Origin: Novosphingobium terrae
GTDB lineage: Bacteria; Pseudomonadota; Alphaproteobacteria; Sphingomonadales; Sphingomonadaceae
DNA: 64,000 nt
Assembly: GCF_017163935.1 (NCBI RefSeq)
Contig: NZ_JABVZR010000001.1
Location: 3,906,001-3,970,000 of the forward strand
Direction of reading: 5' to 3'
Both the position numbers and the translations under genes were made by a program. Positions within the stretch are counted from its first letter, which is position 1, and the number at the start of each line of letters is the position of its first letter. Of the stretch, positions 33,454 through 42,380 are shown piece by piece. A model generated the notes under the pieces. It was not told where the DNA came from. It did not search any database and saw only the letters and a program-made list of their open reading frames with translations.

Positions 33454-34233
33454 TTATTCGTCGTCAGCTTCGTCGTGGGCGCCATGGTCCGCGATCTTCT
33501 CGGCGGAGGCCAGCGTGGTCATATCGGCCACACCGCCCTGCATGAAGGGGATCGGGTTCACGGCAGAACCCTCGACGCGCACTTCATAATGCAGGTGGGG
33601 GCCGGTCGAGCGACCGGTGGTGCCCACGAAACCGATGATATCGCCCTTATGGACCGACTGACCGGCCACAACGTTAAGGCGCGAAAGGTGGCCATAGCGC
33701 GTTTCGATCGAGCCACCATGTTCCAGATCGATGCACAGGCCATAGCCGCCGAACCAGTCGGCGCGGCCCACGACACCGTCAGCCGTGGCGTGAACAGGGG
33801 TGCCGACGGGGTTCGCCAGATCGACGCCGGTATGCGCGCGGCGGCCGCCCAGAACGGGGTGCCAGCGCAGACCGAAGCTGCTGGTCATGCGCAGATTGTC
33901 GACGGGCATGCGCGAGGGGATCGAAACCTTGTGGTTCAAGCCAACCAGATTGTTGCTGCCGAAACCGGGGATCGTGGTGGAAGTGGCGACGGCGGGGCGG
34001 GCGAACTCGGTGGTCTGGCCGCTGCGGTCCATCTGGCGCCAGCTGGCGAAGAGCTGGCGGAATTCAGTGTCACCCTTGTCGGACTGGGCCGTGACGGGCT
34101 GCGCGGTGCGGAGGGGAGCGGCGATGTCGGCATTGGCGCTGTTGGCCAAGGCGGGCGTCGCCAGCAGAGATGCGATGGAGGCGGCGGTAAGCGCGCCATT
34201 ACGCATCGTCTTGAGAACCATTTTAGCGATCAC
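33454..34233 (-). CDS. M23 (LytM-type) peptidoglycan endopeptidase
   Basis: The product has 259 residues with an N-terminal hydrophobic segment (about 12-30) acting as signal or anchor. The LytM domain starts at FGLRWHPVLGGRRAHTGVDL, giving the metal ligands His and Asp, and ends with the HLHYEV motif (TGPHLHYEV). Such enzymes cleave stem-peptide crosslinks or, when inactive, activate amidases; here all ligands are present, so catalysis is likely. The Asp/Glu-rich C-terminus is unusual. It stands alone, with its own terminator. Confidence 0.9.
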   Translation of the reverse strand: MIAKMVLKTMRNGALTAASIASLLATPALANSANADIAAPLRTAQPVTAQSDKGDTEFRQLFASWRQMDRSGQTTEFARPAVATSTTIPGFGSNNLVGLNHKVSIPSRMPVDNLRMTSSFGLRWHPVLGGRRAHTGVDLANPVGTPVHATADGVVGRADWFGGYGLCIDLEHGGSIETRYGHLSRLNVVAGQSVHKGDIIGFVGTTGRSTGPHLHYEVRVEGSAVNPIPFMQGGVADMTTLASAEKIADHGAHDEADDE

Positions 34234-34384
34234 CCGTCACACACCTTGAACTGCTTTGGCACGCCGATCCCGTTTGGCGCGACAAAAATGACCCATACCG
34301 CAAGCCGAACACTTGCGGCGCTGTTTCTTGGAGTTTGGTCGGAACCCCCCGCCAACTCGTTTGTATGGTTAGCGTGACCGATTC

Positions 34385-35182
34385 CTAAACCGCAAGCGCC
34401 ATATACATTTCGCGCGGTAAACCGGCAGCATGGCGCGCTGAGTCGTTGAACGGTCGCTTAACGGAACCCCGAAAATAGCGCCCGACCAGCATCTGCCAGC
34501 ATGATTCGATGTCCAGACCTTGTGCGTCGCACCATGCCTTGAGGTGAATCACCCCACAGCGCACATGTCGAATTTCATCCGCAAGAATACGTGTGAGGAT
34601 GCGCGCGCCGGTGATGTCGCCACTCTGTTCGACCCGCTCCAGCGTCGCCGGAGTCACATCCAGACCCCGCGCCTCAAGCACCATCGGCACCACCGCCAGC
34701 CGCGCCGCAACATCGTGCCGCGTAGCATCCGCCGCCTCCCACAGGCCGTCATGCGCGGGCAGGTCGCCATAGGTCGCGCCCATGCTGGCCAGATGGCGCT
34801 GGATGATCGCGAAGTGCAGCGCCTCGTCAGCGGCCACGCTCAGAAAGTCTGAGGTGAAGGCCTCGCCCATCTGCGCGCCGAAACGCCCCGCCATGTCCAG
34901 CGCCAGATCGATCGCCACGAATTCGATATGTGCAATCGCGTGCCACAGCGCGATCCGCCCTCTTTCCGATCCGCCCTTGCGGCGTTTGGGCATGCGGCTG
35001 GGGGGCAGCAGTTCGGGGTTTTCAGGCCTAGCCGGGCGTTCCGGCATGGCGTTCGGAAACGCAAACGATAGTCGCCCCAGGCGCCAGTCGCGCGCCACCT
35101 TGCGCGTTGCCATCAGTTTGGCGCGCGGGTCGGCGGTGGACAGTGCGGCGTGGATGGCGTCGCCTAGGGTGGGTTGAGTCAT
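34385..35182 (-). CDS. DUF455 ferritin-like protein
   Basis: The product has 265 residues in the DUF455 family: an alpha-helical, ferritin-like fold with Glu/His pairs in HIEFVAIDLALDMAGRF, ADEALHFAIIQRHL and DEIRHVRCGVIHL, compatible with a di-iron site. Family members occur across proteobacteria without a proven reaction. There is no signal peptide. Bcp is 282 bases away on the same strand, separated by element copy 5. Confidence 0.86.
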   Translation of the reverse strand: MTQPTLGDAIHAALSTADPRAKLMATRKVARDWRLGRLSFAFPNAMPERPARPENPELLPPSRMPKRRKGGSERGRIALWHAIAHIEFVAIDLALDMAGRFGAQMGEAFTSDFLSVAADEALHFAIIQRHLASMGATYGDLPAHDGLWEAADATRHDVAARLAVVPMVLEARGLDVTPATLERVEQSGDITGARILTRILADEIRHVRCGVIHLKAWCDAQGLDIESCWQMLVGRYFRGSVKRPFNDSARHAAGLPREMYMALAV

Positions 35183-35220
35183 GGTGTGCGGGTAGAGGGA
35201 AGAAGCAGGAAAAGAAAGAT

Positions 35221-35453
35221 GCGAGGGTCATCACCCTCGCGCTCCCTTTAATGTCTACGTGGCGCTCCGGGTTCGGCCTTGGAGCAACGTCGCTGCGCCG
35301 CAGGCTTTCAATCCCCAGCGCAGCCCACGCTTCAAACGATGCCTGCCTGCGGCGCCTTACCTTGCGCAGGTGGAGAGTTCAGGCCCGACGATGCGGAACC
35401 ACTGCCCCATCGCCGGGAGACGGAATGGGAGCGCGAGGGGATAATCCCCTCGC
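35221..35453. repeat. Intergenic nested inverted-repeat element, copy 5
   Basis: A type 2 left end with GAGGGTCATCACCCTC and CGCTCCCTTTAATGTCTACG; a type 1 right end with CGCCGGGAGACGG and GAGGGGATAATCCCCTC. The core is GCGCCGCAGGC facing GCCTGCGGCGC. It lies between the DUF455 start and the bcp stop. A purine-rich left flank (GGAAAAGAAAGATG) mirrors the right flank CATCTTCTCTTC. Confidence 0.9.
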
Positions 35454-35464
35454 ATCTTCTCTTC

Positions 35465-35938
35465 TTACTTCCCCTGAACCGCCTTCAACACCTCTTCCGC
35501 ATGGCCTTTGACCTTCACCTTGTTCCAGACCTGCTCGATCCGGCCATCGGAGCCAACCAGATAGGTGGTGCGGACCATGCCCATATAGGTGCGGCCATAG
35601 TTCACCTTCTCGGTCCAGATGCCCAGAGCGTCGGACAGGCCGCCCTCTTCCGCATCGCTGCCCAAAGGCGCCACCAGCCCGTGCTTCTCCGCAAACTTCA
35701 CATGCTTCTTCGGCGGATCTTTCGAAACGCCCAGCAGGGCGGCGCCTGCCGCCTCGAACTGCGCCGACAGCTCCGAGAAATCCTTGTTCTCGGTGGTGCA
35801 GCCGGGGGTGTCGTCCTTGGGGTAGAAGAAGACGACCAGCTTGCGCCCGGCAAAGTCCGAGGGGCGCAGGGTGGAGCCATCGGGGGCGGTCAGGGCGATA
35901 TCGGGGAAGGCGTCGCCGGGGCCGGGCAGATCAGTCAT
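35465..35938 (-). CDS. bcp: Thioredoxin-dependent peroxiredoxin, BCP type, 1-Cys
   Basis: The product has 157 residues of the BCP/PrxQ family. The peroxidatic Cys47 lies in PKDDTPGCTTENKDF. It is the only Cys in the protein: the resolving Cys five residues later in E. coli BCP is Asn here and no other Cys exists, so this is a 1-Cys enzyme needing an outside reductant. The start overlaps the glnE stop by 8 bases, so the two are translationally linked. Confidence 0.95.
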   Translation of the reverse strand: MTDLPGPGDAFPDIALTAPDGSTLRPSDFAGRKLVVFFYPKDDTPGCTTENKDFSELSAQFEAAGAALLGVSKDPPKKHVKFAEKHGLVAPLGSDAEEGGLSDALGIWTEKVNYGRTYMGMVRTTYLVGSDGRIEQVWNKVKVKGHAEEVLKAVQGK

Positions 35939-38657
35939 GGGGTTCGATCTCCAGAGTTTCGCCGAAAATTTGCGCCCAGGCGGCGGCGGTGTCGCGGCGC
36001 GCCTGTTGCATGGCTTCGGTCACCGCTTGCCAATCGCGCAGGTTGCAGGCTGTGGCAAGCGCCATGCGGGCGGCCTCGCCGGGCAACTGGGCGTCGGGCG
36101 CGATCAGGCGAGAGGCGACCAGCAGCCGCGCCATGGCGGCATGGGCCTGTGCCAGTGCGGGGGGCAGCAGGCCTGCCTCGATCAGACCGCACAGGGCGTC
36201 GCCAAGGCGCGGGGTCAGGGCCTTGCCCTCGCGCAGTTGCAGCGTGTGGATCAGGAACTCCACATCGACCAGACCGCCGCGCAGCAGCTTCATATCCAGC
36301 GGCCCGCGCGGCTGCTTATGCTCGGCCATCTTCTGGCGCATGGCGAGAATATCGGCGGTGAGCGTCGGCGCGGGCGAGCGGGTCAGCACGCCATGGATGA
36401 TGCCGCAGAGTTTCGCGCGTGCTTCCTCCGATCCGAATAGGGGGCGGGCGCGGCACAGGGCCATATGCTCCCAGGTCCAGGCCTGTTCGCGCTGGTAGAG
36501 GTCGAAGCTTTCGAAGCTGACGGCCAGCGGACCTTGGGTGCCTTGCGGGCGCAGGCGCGTGTCCACCTCATAGAGCGCGCCTTCCGCTGTCGGCACGGAG
36601 AGCGCCGCGCTGATCCGCTGGGCCAGCCGGTTGAAATAGAGTGTGGCGCCCAGCGGCCTGCGCCCATCACTTTCGGCGGCATAATCGCCGGTGAAGAGAT
36701 AGACGATGTCCAGATCGCTGGCGTGAGTCAGCGCCTCGCCGCCCAGCCGTCCGAGGCCGAGAATCACCAGTTCGGCCCCGGCAATGCGGCCATGGGTCTG
36801 CTCGAATTCGGCGATGGTGGCGTCGGCCAGAACCTGAATCGCGGCCTGTGCAACGTGAGACAATGAAGCAGCGATGGCGAAGGGATCATGCGCGCCCTCG
36901 ATCAGCTGCACGCCAAGGGCGAAGCGGCGCTCACCCACCTTGCGGCGCACGCGGTCGAGGATGCGCTGGTAGTCGTCGCCTGTCTCGCTGGCGGAGAAGT
37001 CCGCGATCAGCGCCTCCACCCCGCCGGGCAGGTTGAGCGCGCTGGCATCGATCAGCGTGTCGAGCAGATCGGCGCGGCGCGCCAGCTCCTCGGCCAGCGG
37101 CGGGGCCAGCGCCAGAATCCGCGCCAGAGCATCGAGCAGCGCGGGCCGTGCCTCCAGCAGACGGAAGAGATTCACCGCGCTGGGCAGGCTGGCGATCAGG
37201 CGCTCCCAGCGGTTGAAGGCCTTGTCGGGCTCGGGCGCCTTGGCCAGCGCGGAGAACAGACGCGGCTGGACCGCATCGAGCGCCGCCAGCGCCGCCTCGG
37301 AGCGCAAGGCGCGCATCGTGCCGCCGCGCCAGCCGTCGATCCGCGCGGCAAGGCCTGCCGGATCGCTGAAGCCCAAAGCGGCAAGGGTGGATTCCAGCGC
37401 CAGACCGATGGGGGCCTCCACCACGCTGCCACCGCCGCCAACCGGGCTGCCCGCCTCGATCAACGCATCGTAACGCGTGCCGACGGTCTCGGTGATCTCG
37501 CGCAATTCCGCGATCAGCGCCGCGCCATCGGGCAGGCCATCCAACCTTGCCACGGCATCGATGGCGGCCATATCGCGCGGCAGAGCATGGGTTTGCAGAT
37601 CGCTGACCATCTGCAGGCGATGCTCGATGGTGCGCAGGCGGTCATAGGAGTCGCCCAGCACCTGCGCGTCGCCCGAATCGATGATCCCCGCCGCGGCCAG
37701 AGCATCCAGCGCCGCGCGCGTGCCCCTTTCCCGCAACGCCGGATTGCGCCCGCCGTGAATCAGCTGATGGCCCTGCGCGAAAAACTCCACCTCGCGGATG
37801 CCGCCCCTTGCGCGCTTCAGATCGAAGCCGGGGCCCACGGTGGAAACCTTGCCATGTTCGGCGCGGATGCGGCGGGTGAGGCGCCCGATCTCGGCAATCG
37901 CGCCGAAGTCGAGGCTCTTGCGCCAGACGAAGGGGCGGATCTGCGCCAGAAACTGCTCGCCCAGCGGCACATCGCCCGAGGCCGAGCGGGCGCGGATAAA
38001 GGCGGCGCGCTCCCACGCCAGAGCGCTGCTCTCATAATGGCTGAGCGCGGCATCGGCGGAGATCGCCAGCGGGCTGACCTCGCTGGCCGGGCGCAGCCGC
38101 AGATCGACGCGGAAGACATAGCCCTCGCCATCCATATGCGAGAGGATGCGCACGATCTGGCGGGCATAGTTCTGCGCCGCCTCGCCGGGGTCTTCGCGCG
38201 GGCGGCGGGGCAGGGTTTCGGGATCGAAGAGCAGAATCGGATCGATATCGGAGGAATAGTTCAATTCCTTCGCGCCATGCTTGCCCAGCGCCAGCGCGAA
38301 CATGCCCGCAGGCTGCGCATCGGGCACGCGGGTGGTGATGGCATGGTTGATCGCGGCATCCAGCGACAGATCGGCCAGAGCGCTCAAGTCTCCGGTAACG
38401 CGGGCCAGCGGGAAAGCCCCGGCCAAATCGCCGATTCCCAAAGCCAGAGCCGTCGCCAGCCGGCGCCGACGCAGCGCAATCGGCACATCGGGCGCGCCCT
38501 CTCCGGCCAGCACCGCTGCCGCCAGAGCGCCCTCGCCATCGCCAGCTTCCAGCAGCGCGGCAATCTCCGGCAGGCGGTCCAAGGCGCGGGAAAGAAAGGG
38601 GCTGAAGGCGCGGGCACGATCCAGCGCGCCGGTCCAGTCAGGGGAAAATTCGGGCAT
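35931..38657 (-). CDS. glnE: Bifunctional glutamine synthetase adenylyltransferase/deadenylase
   Basis: The product has 908 residues with the two nucleotidyltransferase halves of GlnE: the N-terminal adenylyl-removing half (KHGAKELNYSSDIDPILLFD) and the C-terminal adenylylating half (LGRLGGEALTHASDLDIVYLF). It sets glutamine synthetase activity in response to PII and glutamine. It is divergent from the agmatine deiminase and runs into bcp. Nitrogen-linked neighbours in the window are ald, GDH and the glutamate-synthase-like protein, though these are not in one operon. Confidence 0.95.
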   Translation of the reverse strand: MPEFSPDWTGALDRARAFSPFLSRALDRLPEIAALLEAGDGEGALAAAVLAGEGAPDVPIALRRRRLATALALGIGDLAGAFPLARVTGDLSALADLSLDAAINHAITTRVPDAQPAGMFALALGKHGAKELNYSSDIDPILLFDPETLPRRPREDPGEAAQNYARQIVRILSHMDGEGYVFRVDLRLRPASEVSPLAISADAALSHYESSALAWERAAFIRARSASGDVPLGEQFLAQIRPFVWRKSLDFGAIAEIGRLTRRIRAEHGKVSTVGPGFDLKRARGGIREVEFFAQGHQLIHGGRNPALRERGTRAALDALAAAGIIDSGDAQVLGDSYDRLRTIEHRLQMVSDLQTHALPRDMAAIDAVARLDGLPDGAALIAELREITETVGTRYDALIEAGSPVGGGGSVVEAPIGLALESTLAALGFSDPAGLAARIDGWRGGTMRALRSEAALAALDAVQPRLFSALAKAPEPDKAFNRWERLIASLPSAVNLFRLLEARPALLDALARILALAPPLAEELARRADLLDTLIDASALNLPGGVEALIADFSASETGDDYQRILDRVRRKVGERRFALGVQLIEGAHDPFAIAASLSHVAQAAIQVLADATIAEFEQTHGRIAGAELVILGLGRLGGEALTHASDLDIVYLFTGDYAAESDGRRPLGATLYFNRLAQRISAALSVPTAEGALYEVDTRLRPQGTQGPLAVSFESFDLYQREQAWTWEHMALCRARPLFGSEEARAKLCGIIHGVLTRSPAPTLTADILAMRQKMAEHKQPRGPLDMKLLRGGLVDVEFLIHTLQLREGKALTPRLGDALCGLIEAGLLPPALAQAHAAMARLLVASRLIAPDAQLPGEAARMALATACNLRDWQAVTEAMQQARRDTAAAWAQIFGETLEIEPHD

Positions 38658-38772
38658 TCACTCATCCACTCTCAATCGCTTTGCCCGGTTCATGCTCTGG
38701 CGGGGCGGCTGGCGCAAGCTCTGGTCTGGAAGGGTCTGGCATGGGATGCGATCAGCGGCTATGGGCGCGCCC

Positions 38773-39756
38773 ATGACCCAATGGCGCTTCCCCCCCGAAT
38801 GGCACATGCAGGACTGGCTGTGGATCGGCTTCCCGCATGATGGCGATGAATGGCCCGGCTTCCTTGAGCAGGCCCAGGTGCAAATGGCGGCCTTCGCCAG
38901 CGCGGTGGCCGAAAGCGGCCAGCCGGTGCGCCTGCTGGTCCGCAACGAGGCCAACGAAGCCCGCGCCCGCGCCCTGTGTAGCGAAAAGGTGACCATCGAG
39001 CGCCGCACCTATGGCGACGTCTGGCTGCGCGACACCGGCCCGCTGGTGATGACCAATTCGGCTGGCGGCCGCATCGCCAAGCGCTTCGGCTTCAACGGCT
39101 GGGGCGGCAAATATCTGATGGACGGCGACCAGACCATCGGCGCCGAAATCGCCAAGGACGCTGGCCTCGACATCGAAACCGCCGACTGGATTCTGGAAGG
39201 CGGCGCCATCGATGCCGACGGCACCGGTCTGGTGGTGACCACCGAGCAGTGCCTGCTCAACCCCAACCGCAACCCGCATCTCTCGCGCGAAGACCTTGAA
39301 ATGCGCCTCCAGCGCGATCTCGGCTTCAACCGCGTGCTGTGGCTGGGCGAAGGCCTGATCAACGATCACACCGACGGCCATGTCGACAACCTCGCCCGCT
39401 TCGTGGCGCACAATGTGCTGGCGCTGCCCAAGGCCACAGGCGAAAACGACCCCAACGCCCATATCTACGCCGACGCCCGCGCCCGCGCGGAAGGCGCCGG
39501 CGTGGTGGTGAAGAGCATCCCCTCGCCCGGCCGCGTCGAGCGTGATGGCCGCATCGAGCCCGCCAGCTATATGAACTTCGCCATCACCTCGCGCCTGATC
39601 GTCGTGCCCATCTATGGCACGCCGCATGACGCCGATGGCGTGGCCGCCATCGCGGAGCTGTTCCCCGGTCGCGACACCGTGGGCATCATGGCCGACGCCA
39701 TCCTTGCGGGCGGCGGTTCCTTCCACTGCTCCAGCCAGCAGATGCCGCGTATTTAA
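38773..39756 (+). CDS. aguA: Agmatine deiminase family protein
   Basis: Starting at MTQWRFPPEWHMQDW the product has 327 residues; an ATG 12 bases earlier is possible. Guanidino-group-modifying core features are present: RDTGPLVM, ADWILEGGAIDADG, NDHTDGHVDN and the nucleophile Cys in GGGSFHCSSQQMPRI. It should hydrolyse agmatine to N-carbamoylputrescine and ammonia, or act on a related guanidine such as peptidyl-arginine. No aguB or polyamine genes adjoin it. It is divergent from glnE. A strong hairpin overlaps the region after the stop. Confidence 0.85.
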   Translation: MTQWRFPPEWHMQDWLWIGFPHDGDEWPGFLEQAQVQMAAFASAVAESGQPVRLLVRNEANEARARALCSEKVTIERRTYGDVWLRDTGPLVMTNSAGGRIAKRFGFNGWGGKYLMDGDQTIGAEIAKDAGLDIETADWILEGGAIDADGTGLVVTTEQCLLNPNRNPHLSREDLEMRLQRDLGFNRVLWLGEGLINDHTDGHVDNLARFVAHNVLALPKATGENDPNAHIYADARARAEGAGVVVKSIPSPGRVERDGRIEPASYMNFAITSRLIVVPIYGTPHDADGVAAIAELFPGRDTVGIMADAILAGGGSFHCSSQQMPRI

Positions 39757-39768
39757 CCATTTGTTATC

Positions 39769-39805
39769 AGGTTGAAGCCCATGATCCGTTCATGAGCTTC
39801 AACCT
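39769..39805 (+). promoter_or_regulatory. Strong hairpin after agmatine deiminase, covering a small ORF start
   Basis: AGGTTGAAGC pairs with GCTTCAACCT (10 bp), and an inner CATGA pairs with TCATG around TCCGT. It has no T-tract, and the ATG of a 38-codon frame (39792) lies in the right inner arm. It could hide that start or act as an mRNA 3' stabiliser. Confidence 0.55.
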
Positions 39806-39908
39806 CTCACGCCTCAACGCCGATGCCCTGATCGAGGGTCTGCGCGCTGCTGTCGTGCTGGGTTGCGCCGCCGCCCTGGCCTTCGCCGGGCTGGCCGCGC
39901 ACGCCTGA
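39792..39908 (+). CDS. Possible small single-pass membrane protein (38 aa)
   Basis: An open frame of 38 codons encodes a polar N-terminus (MSFNLSRLNADALIEGLR) followed by a hydrophobic helix (AAVVLGCAAALAFAGLAA). It follows the deiminase by 35 bases and is itself followed 20 bases later by a strong terminator, so it is inside a bounded transcript. No clear ribosome site is seen because the upstream sequence is folded in a hairpin. Coding status is uncertain. Confidence 0.4.
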   Translation: MSFNLSRLNADALIEGLRAAVVLGCAAALAFAGLAAHA

Positions 39909-39928
39909 AGCCGCAGCTTTAGACGGAG

Positions 39929-39976
39929 GGCCAGCGCGGAAGCTCCCAAATTTTCCGCGCTGGCCTGATTTTTTTC
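39929..39976 (+). terminator. Strong intrinsic terminator
   Basis: A perfect 13-bp stem, GGCCAGCGCGGAA with TTCCGCGCTGGCC (39953-39965), is followed by TGATTTTTTTC. It ends the agmatine deiminase/small ORF transcript. Element copy 6 starts 20 bases further on. Confidence 0.93.
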
Positions 39977-39995
39977 AGACTCTAGAAAGTAAGAT

Positions 39996-40224
39996 GCGAG
40001 GGGGTTACCCCCTCGCGCTCCCATGACGTCTTCCGACGGTATGGCAGTGGCGCCCGGTCGTGGTGTCTGAACTCTCCACCAGCACAACGAAAAGGCGCCG
40101 CAGGCAGTAAGCCCCGGCGCCTTTCCTATCGTTTCATGCCTGCGGCGCCGCGACCTTAGCCCTATGGCCGAACCCGATGCGCAACGTAGACATTCATGGG
40201 AGCGCGAGGGTGTAACACCCTCGC
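39996..40224. repeat. Intergenic nested inverted-repeat element, copy 6
   Basis: Type 1 left end GAGGGGGTTACCCCCTC with CGTCTTCCGACGG; type 2 right end with GCAACGTAGACATTCATGGG and GAGGGTGTAACACCCTC. The core is GGCGCCGCAGGCA facing TGCCTGCGGCGCC. It lies between convergent genes, past the terminator at 39929-39976 and 16 bases before the thrS stop. Confidence 0.93.
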
Positions 40225-40240
40225 ACTTACCCCTTCATTC

Positions 40241-42232
40241 TTACTTCAAATCCGGCGCAGTCGCCTCACCCTTCAGCAGGGCAATGGCTTCCGACAGAGT
40301 CATAACCTTCTGCGCCTGCTCGCCCAGCACGCGGACGGCAACGGTGCCTTCCTCGGCCTCACGCTTGCCGACGACCAGCAGATAGGGGACCTTCTTCAGC
40401 GAGTGCTCGCGCACCTTGTAGTTGATCTTCTCGTTGCGGGTGTCGGCTTCCACGCGGATGCCGGCGGCCTTCAGCTGGGCCACGGCGTCATGGGCGTAGT
40501 CGTCGGCGTCCGAGACGATGGTGGCGACCACGGCCTGGACCGGGGCCAGCCACACGGGCAGCTTGCCCGCGAAATGCTCGATGAGGATGCCGATAAAGCG
40601 TTCATACGAACCCAGAATCGCGCGGTGCAGCATCACGGGGCGATGCTTTTCGCCATCCTCGGCAATGTAGGCGGCGTCGAGGCGCTCGGGCAGCACGCGG
40701 TCCGACTGGATCGTGCCGCACTGCCAGGTACGACCGATGGCGTCGGTCAGGTGCCATTCCAGCTTGGGAGCATAGAAGGCGCCCTCGCCGGGCAGCTCTT
40801 CCCAGCCGTACTCTTCCGTCGCCAGACCGGCCTCGACCACGGCGTTGCGCAGCTCTTTCTCGGCCAGATCCCACATCTCTTCGGTGCCGAAGCGCTTTTC
40901 GGGACGCAGGGCCAGCTTGATCTCGTACTTGAAGCCGAAGTCCTTGTAGACGCGGTCCGCCAGCTGGCAGAAGGCGCGAACCTCTTCCACGATCTGGTCT
41001 TCGCGGCAGAAGATGTGGCCATCGTCCTGCGTGAACTGGCGCACGCGCATGATGCCATGCAGCGCGCCATGCGGCTCGTTGCGGTGGCAGCAGCCCATTT
41101 CGGCGAGGCGCAGCGGCAGCTCGCGGTAGCTCTTGATGCCCTGACGGAAGATCAGCACATGCGCCGGGCAGTTCATCGGCTTCAGCGCCATCCAGTCGGC
41201 GTCCTTCGAGACGATGGGGCCATCGTCCTCGGTGTTAGGCGCCTCGTCGGGGATGACGAACATGTTCTCGCGGTACTTGCCCCAGTGGCCGGACTGCTCC
41301 CACTGCTTGGCGTCCATCACCTGAGGCGTCTTCACCTCCTGATAGCCGGTGCTGTCGATGGCGCGGCGCATATAGGCCTCCAGCTCGCGCCAGATGAGAT
41401 AGCCCTTGGGGTGCCAGAAGACGCTGCCATGCGCCTCGGCCTGCAGGTGGAACAGGTCCATTTCGGCGCCCAGCTTGCGGTGGTCGCGCTTGGCGGCCTC
41501 TTCCAGACGCAGCAGATGGGCGTCGAGCTGCTTCTTGTTCAGCCAGCCGGTGCCATAGATGCGCGAGAGCATCGCGTTCTTCTGGTCGCCGCGCCAATAG
41601 GCGCCCGAGACGCGCGTCAGCTTGAAGGCCTGCGGATCCAGCTTGCCGGTGCTGGGCAGGTGAGGGCCGCGGCACATATCCAGCCAGTCGTCGCCCGACC
41701 AATAGACGGTCAGATCCTCGTCGCCCGGCAGTTCGGCGGCCCATTCGGCCTTGAAGGTTTCGCCCTGCTGCTTCCAGCGGCTGATCAGCGTTTCGCGCGT
41801 CCAGACTTCGCGGCGCAGCGGCTTGTTGGCGGCGATGATCTTGCGCATTTCCGCCTCGATGGCGGGCAGGTCGTCATCCGTGAAGGGGCGGTCCTTGGGG
41901 GCGAAATCGTAATAGAAACCATCGTCCGTCGCCGGGCCGAAGGTGATCTGCGTGCCGGGGAACAGCGCCTGCACCGCCTCGGCCAGAATATGCGCGAAAT
42001 CGTGGCGCGCCAGTTCCAGCGCGTCTTTCTCATCCTTGTTGGTCACCAGAGCGAGGGTCGCGTCGCCAGTGAAGGGGCGAGTGAGGTCCACCAGTTCGCC
42101 ATCGATGCGCGCGGCAATCGCGGCCTTGGCCAGACCGGGGCCGATTGCGGCCGCCACATCTGCGGGGGTGGAGCCCGGCGCCATTGCGCGCTGCGAGCCA
42201 TCGGGAAGGGTGATCGTGATGCTGTCAGACAT
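40241..42232 (-). CDS. thrS: Threonyl-tRNA synthetase
   Basis: The product has 663 residues, a class II synthetase. The N-terminal TGS and editing (SAD) domains ([17 protein letters not shown]) are followed by the catalytic core with [24 protein letters not shown] (first Zn ligand Cys) and the C-terminal anticodon-binding domain ([13 protein letters not shown]). It charges tRNA-Thr. Its upstream region of 148 bases is shared with the divergent membrane protein gene. Confidence 0.97.
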   Translation of the reverse strand: MSDSITITLPDGSQRAMAPGSTPADVAAAIGPGLAKAAIAARIDGELVDLTRPFTGDATLALVTNKDEKDALELARHDFAHILAEAVQALFPGTQITFGPATDDGFYYDFAPKDRPFTDDDLPAIEAEMRKIIAANKPLRREVWTRETLISRWKQQGETFKAEWAAELPGDEDLTVYWSGDDWLDMCRGPHLPSTGKLDPQAFKLTRVSGAYWRGDQKNAMLSRIYGTGWLNKKQLDAHLLRLEEAAKRDHRKLGAEMDLFHLQAEAHGSVFWHPKGYLIWRELEAYMRRAIDSTGYQEVKTPQVMDAKQWEQSGHWGKYRENMFVIPDEAPNTEDDGPIVSKDADWMALKPMNCPAHVLIFRQGIKSYRELPLRLAEMGCCHRNEPHGALHGIMRVRQFTQDDGHIFCREDQIVEEVRAFCQLADRVYKDFGFKYEIKLALRPEKRFGTEEMWDLAEKELRNAVVEAGLATEEYGWEELPGEGAFYAPKLEWHLTDAIGRTWQCGTIQSDRVLPERLDAAYIAEDGEKHRPVMLHRAILGSYERFIGILIEHFAGKLPVWLAPVQAVVATIVSDADDYAHDAVAQLKAAGIRVEADTRNEKINYKVREHSLKKVPYLLVVGKREAEEGTVAVRVLGEQAQKVMTLSEAIALLKGEATAPDLK

Positions 42233-42320
42233 GGAAAAGGCCCTTAGCCGGGAGCGGGGCGCGCCTCAACCTTGCAAATGGGGGCTTTGCGCAAAGAGCA
42301 TGGCGAATTGGAAAGCAAAC

Positions 42321-42361
42321 TTGACACAAGGTTAGCGTGCTATGTAAAGCATCCTTGTCAA
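42321..42361 (+). promoter_or_regulatory. Promoter and inverted repeat before membrane/XRE pair
   Basis: TTGACACAAGG (42321-42331) and CCTTGTCAA (42353-42361) are inverted copies around GCTATGTAAAGC. TTGACA could be a -35 box, though the spacing to TATGTA is short (14). The inverted repeat is a good candidate binding site for the XRE regulator encoded downstream. Confidence 0.4.
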
Positions 42362-42380
42362 AACGTCAGGGAGACCAGAC

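Noticed and set aside
36888..38840. 650-codon plus-strand frame opposite glnE running into the agmatine deiminase region
   Set aside because: Antisense to conserved glnE; the agmatine deiminase uses a different frame and start.
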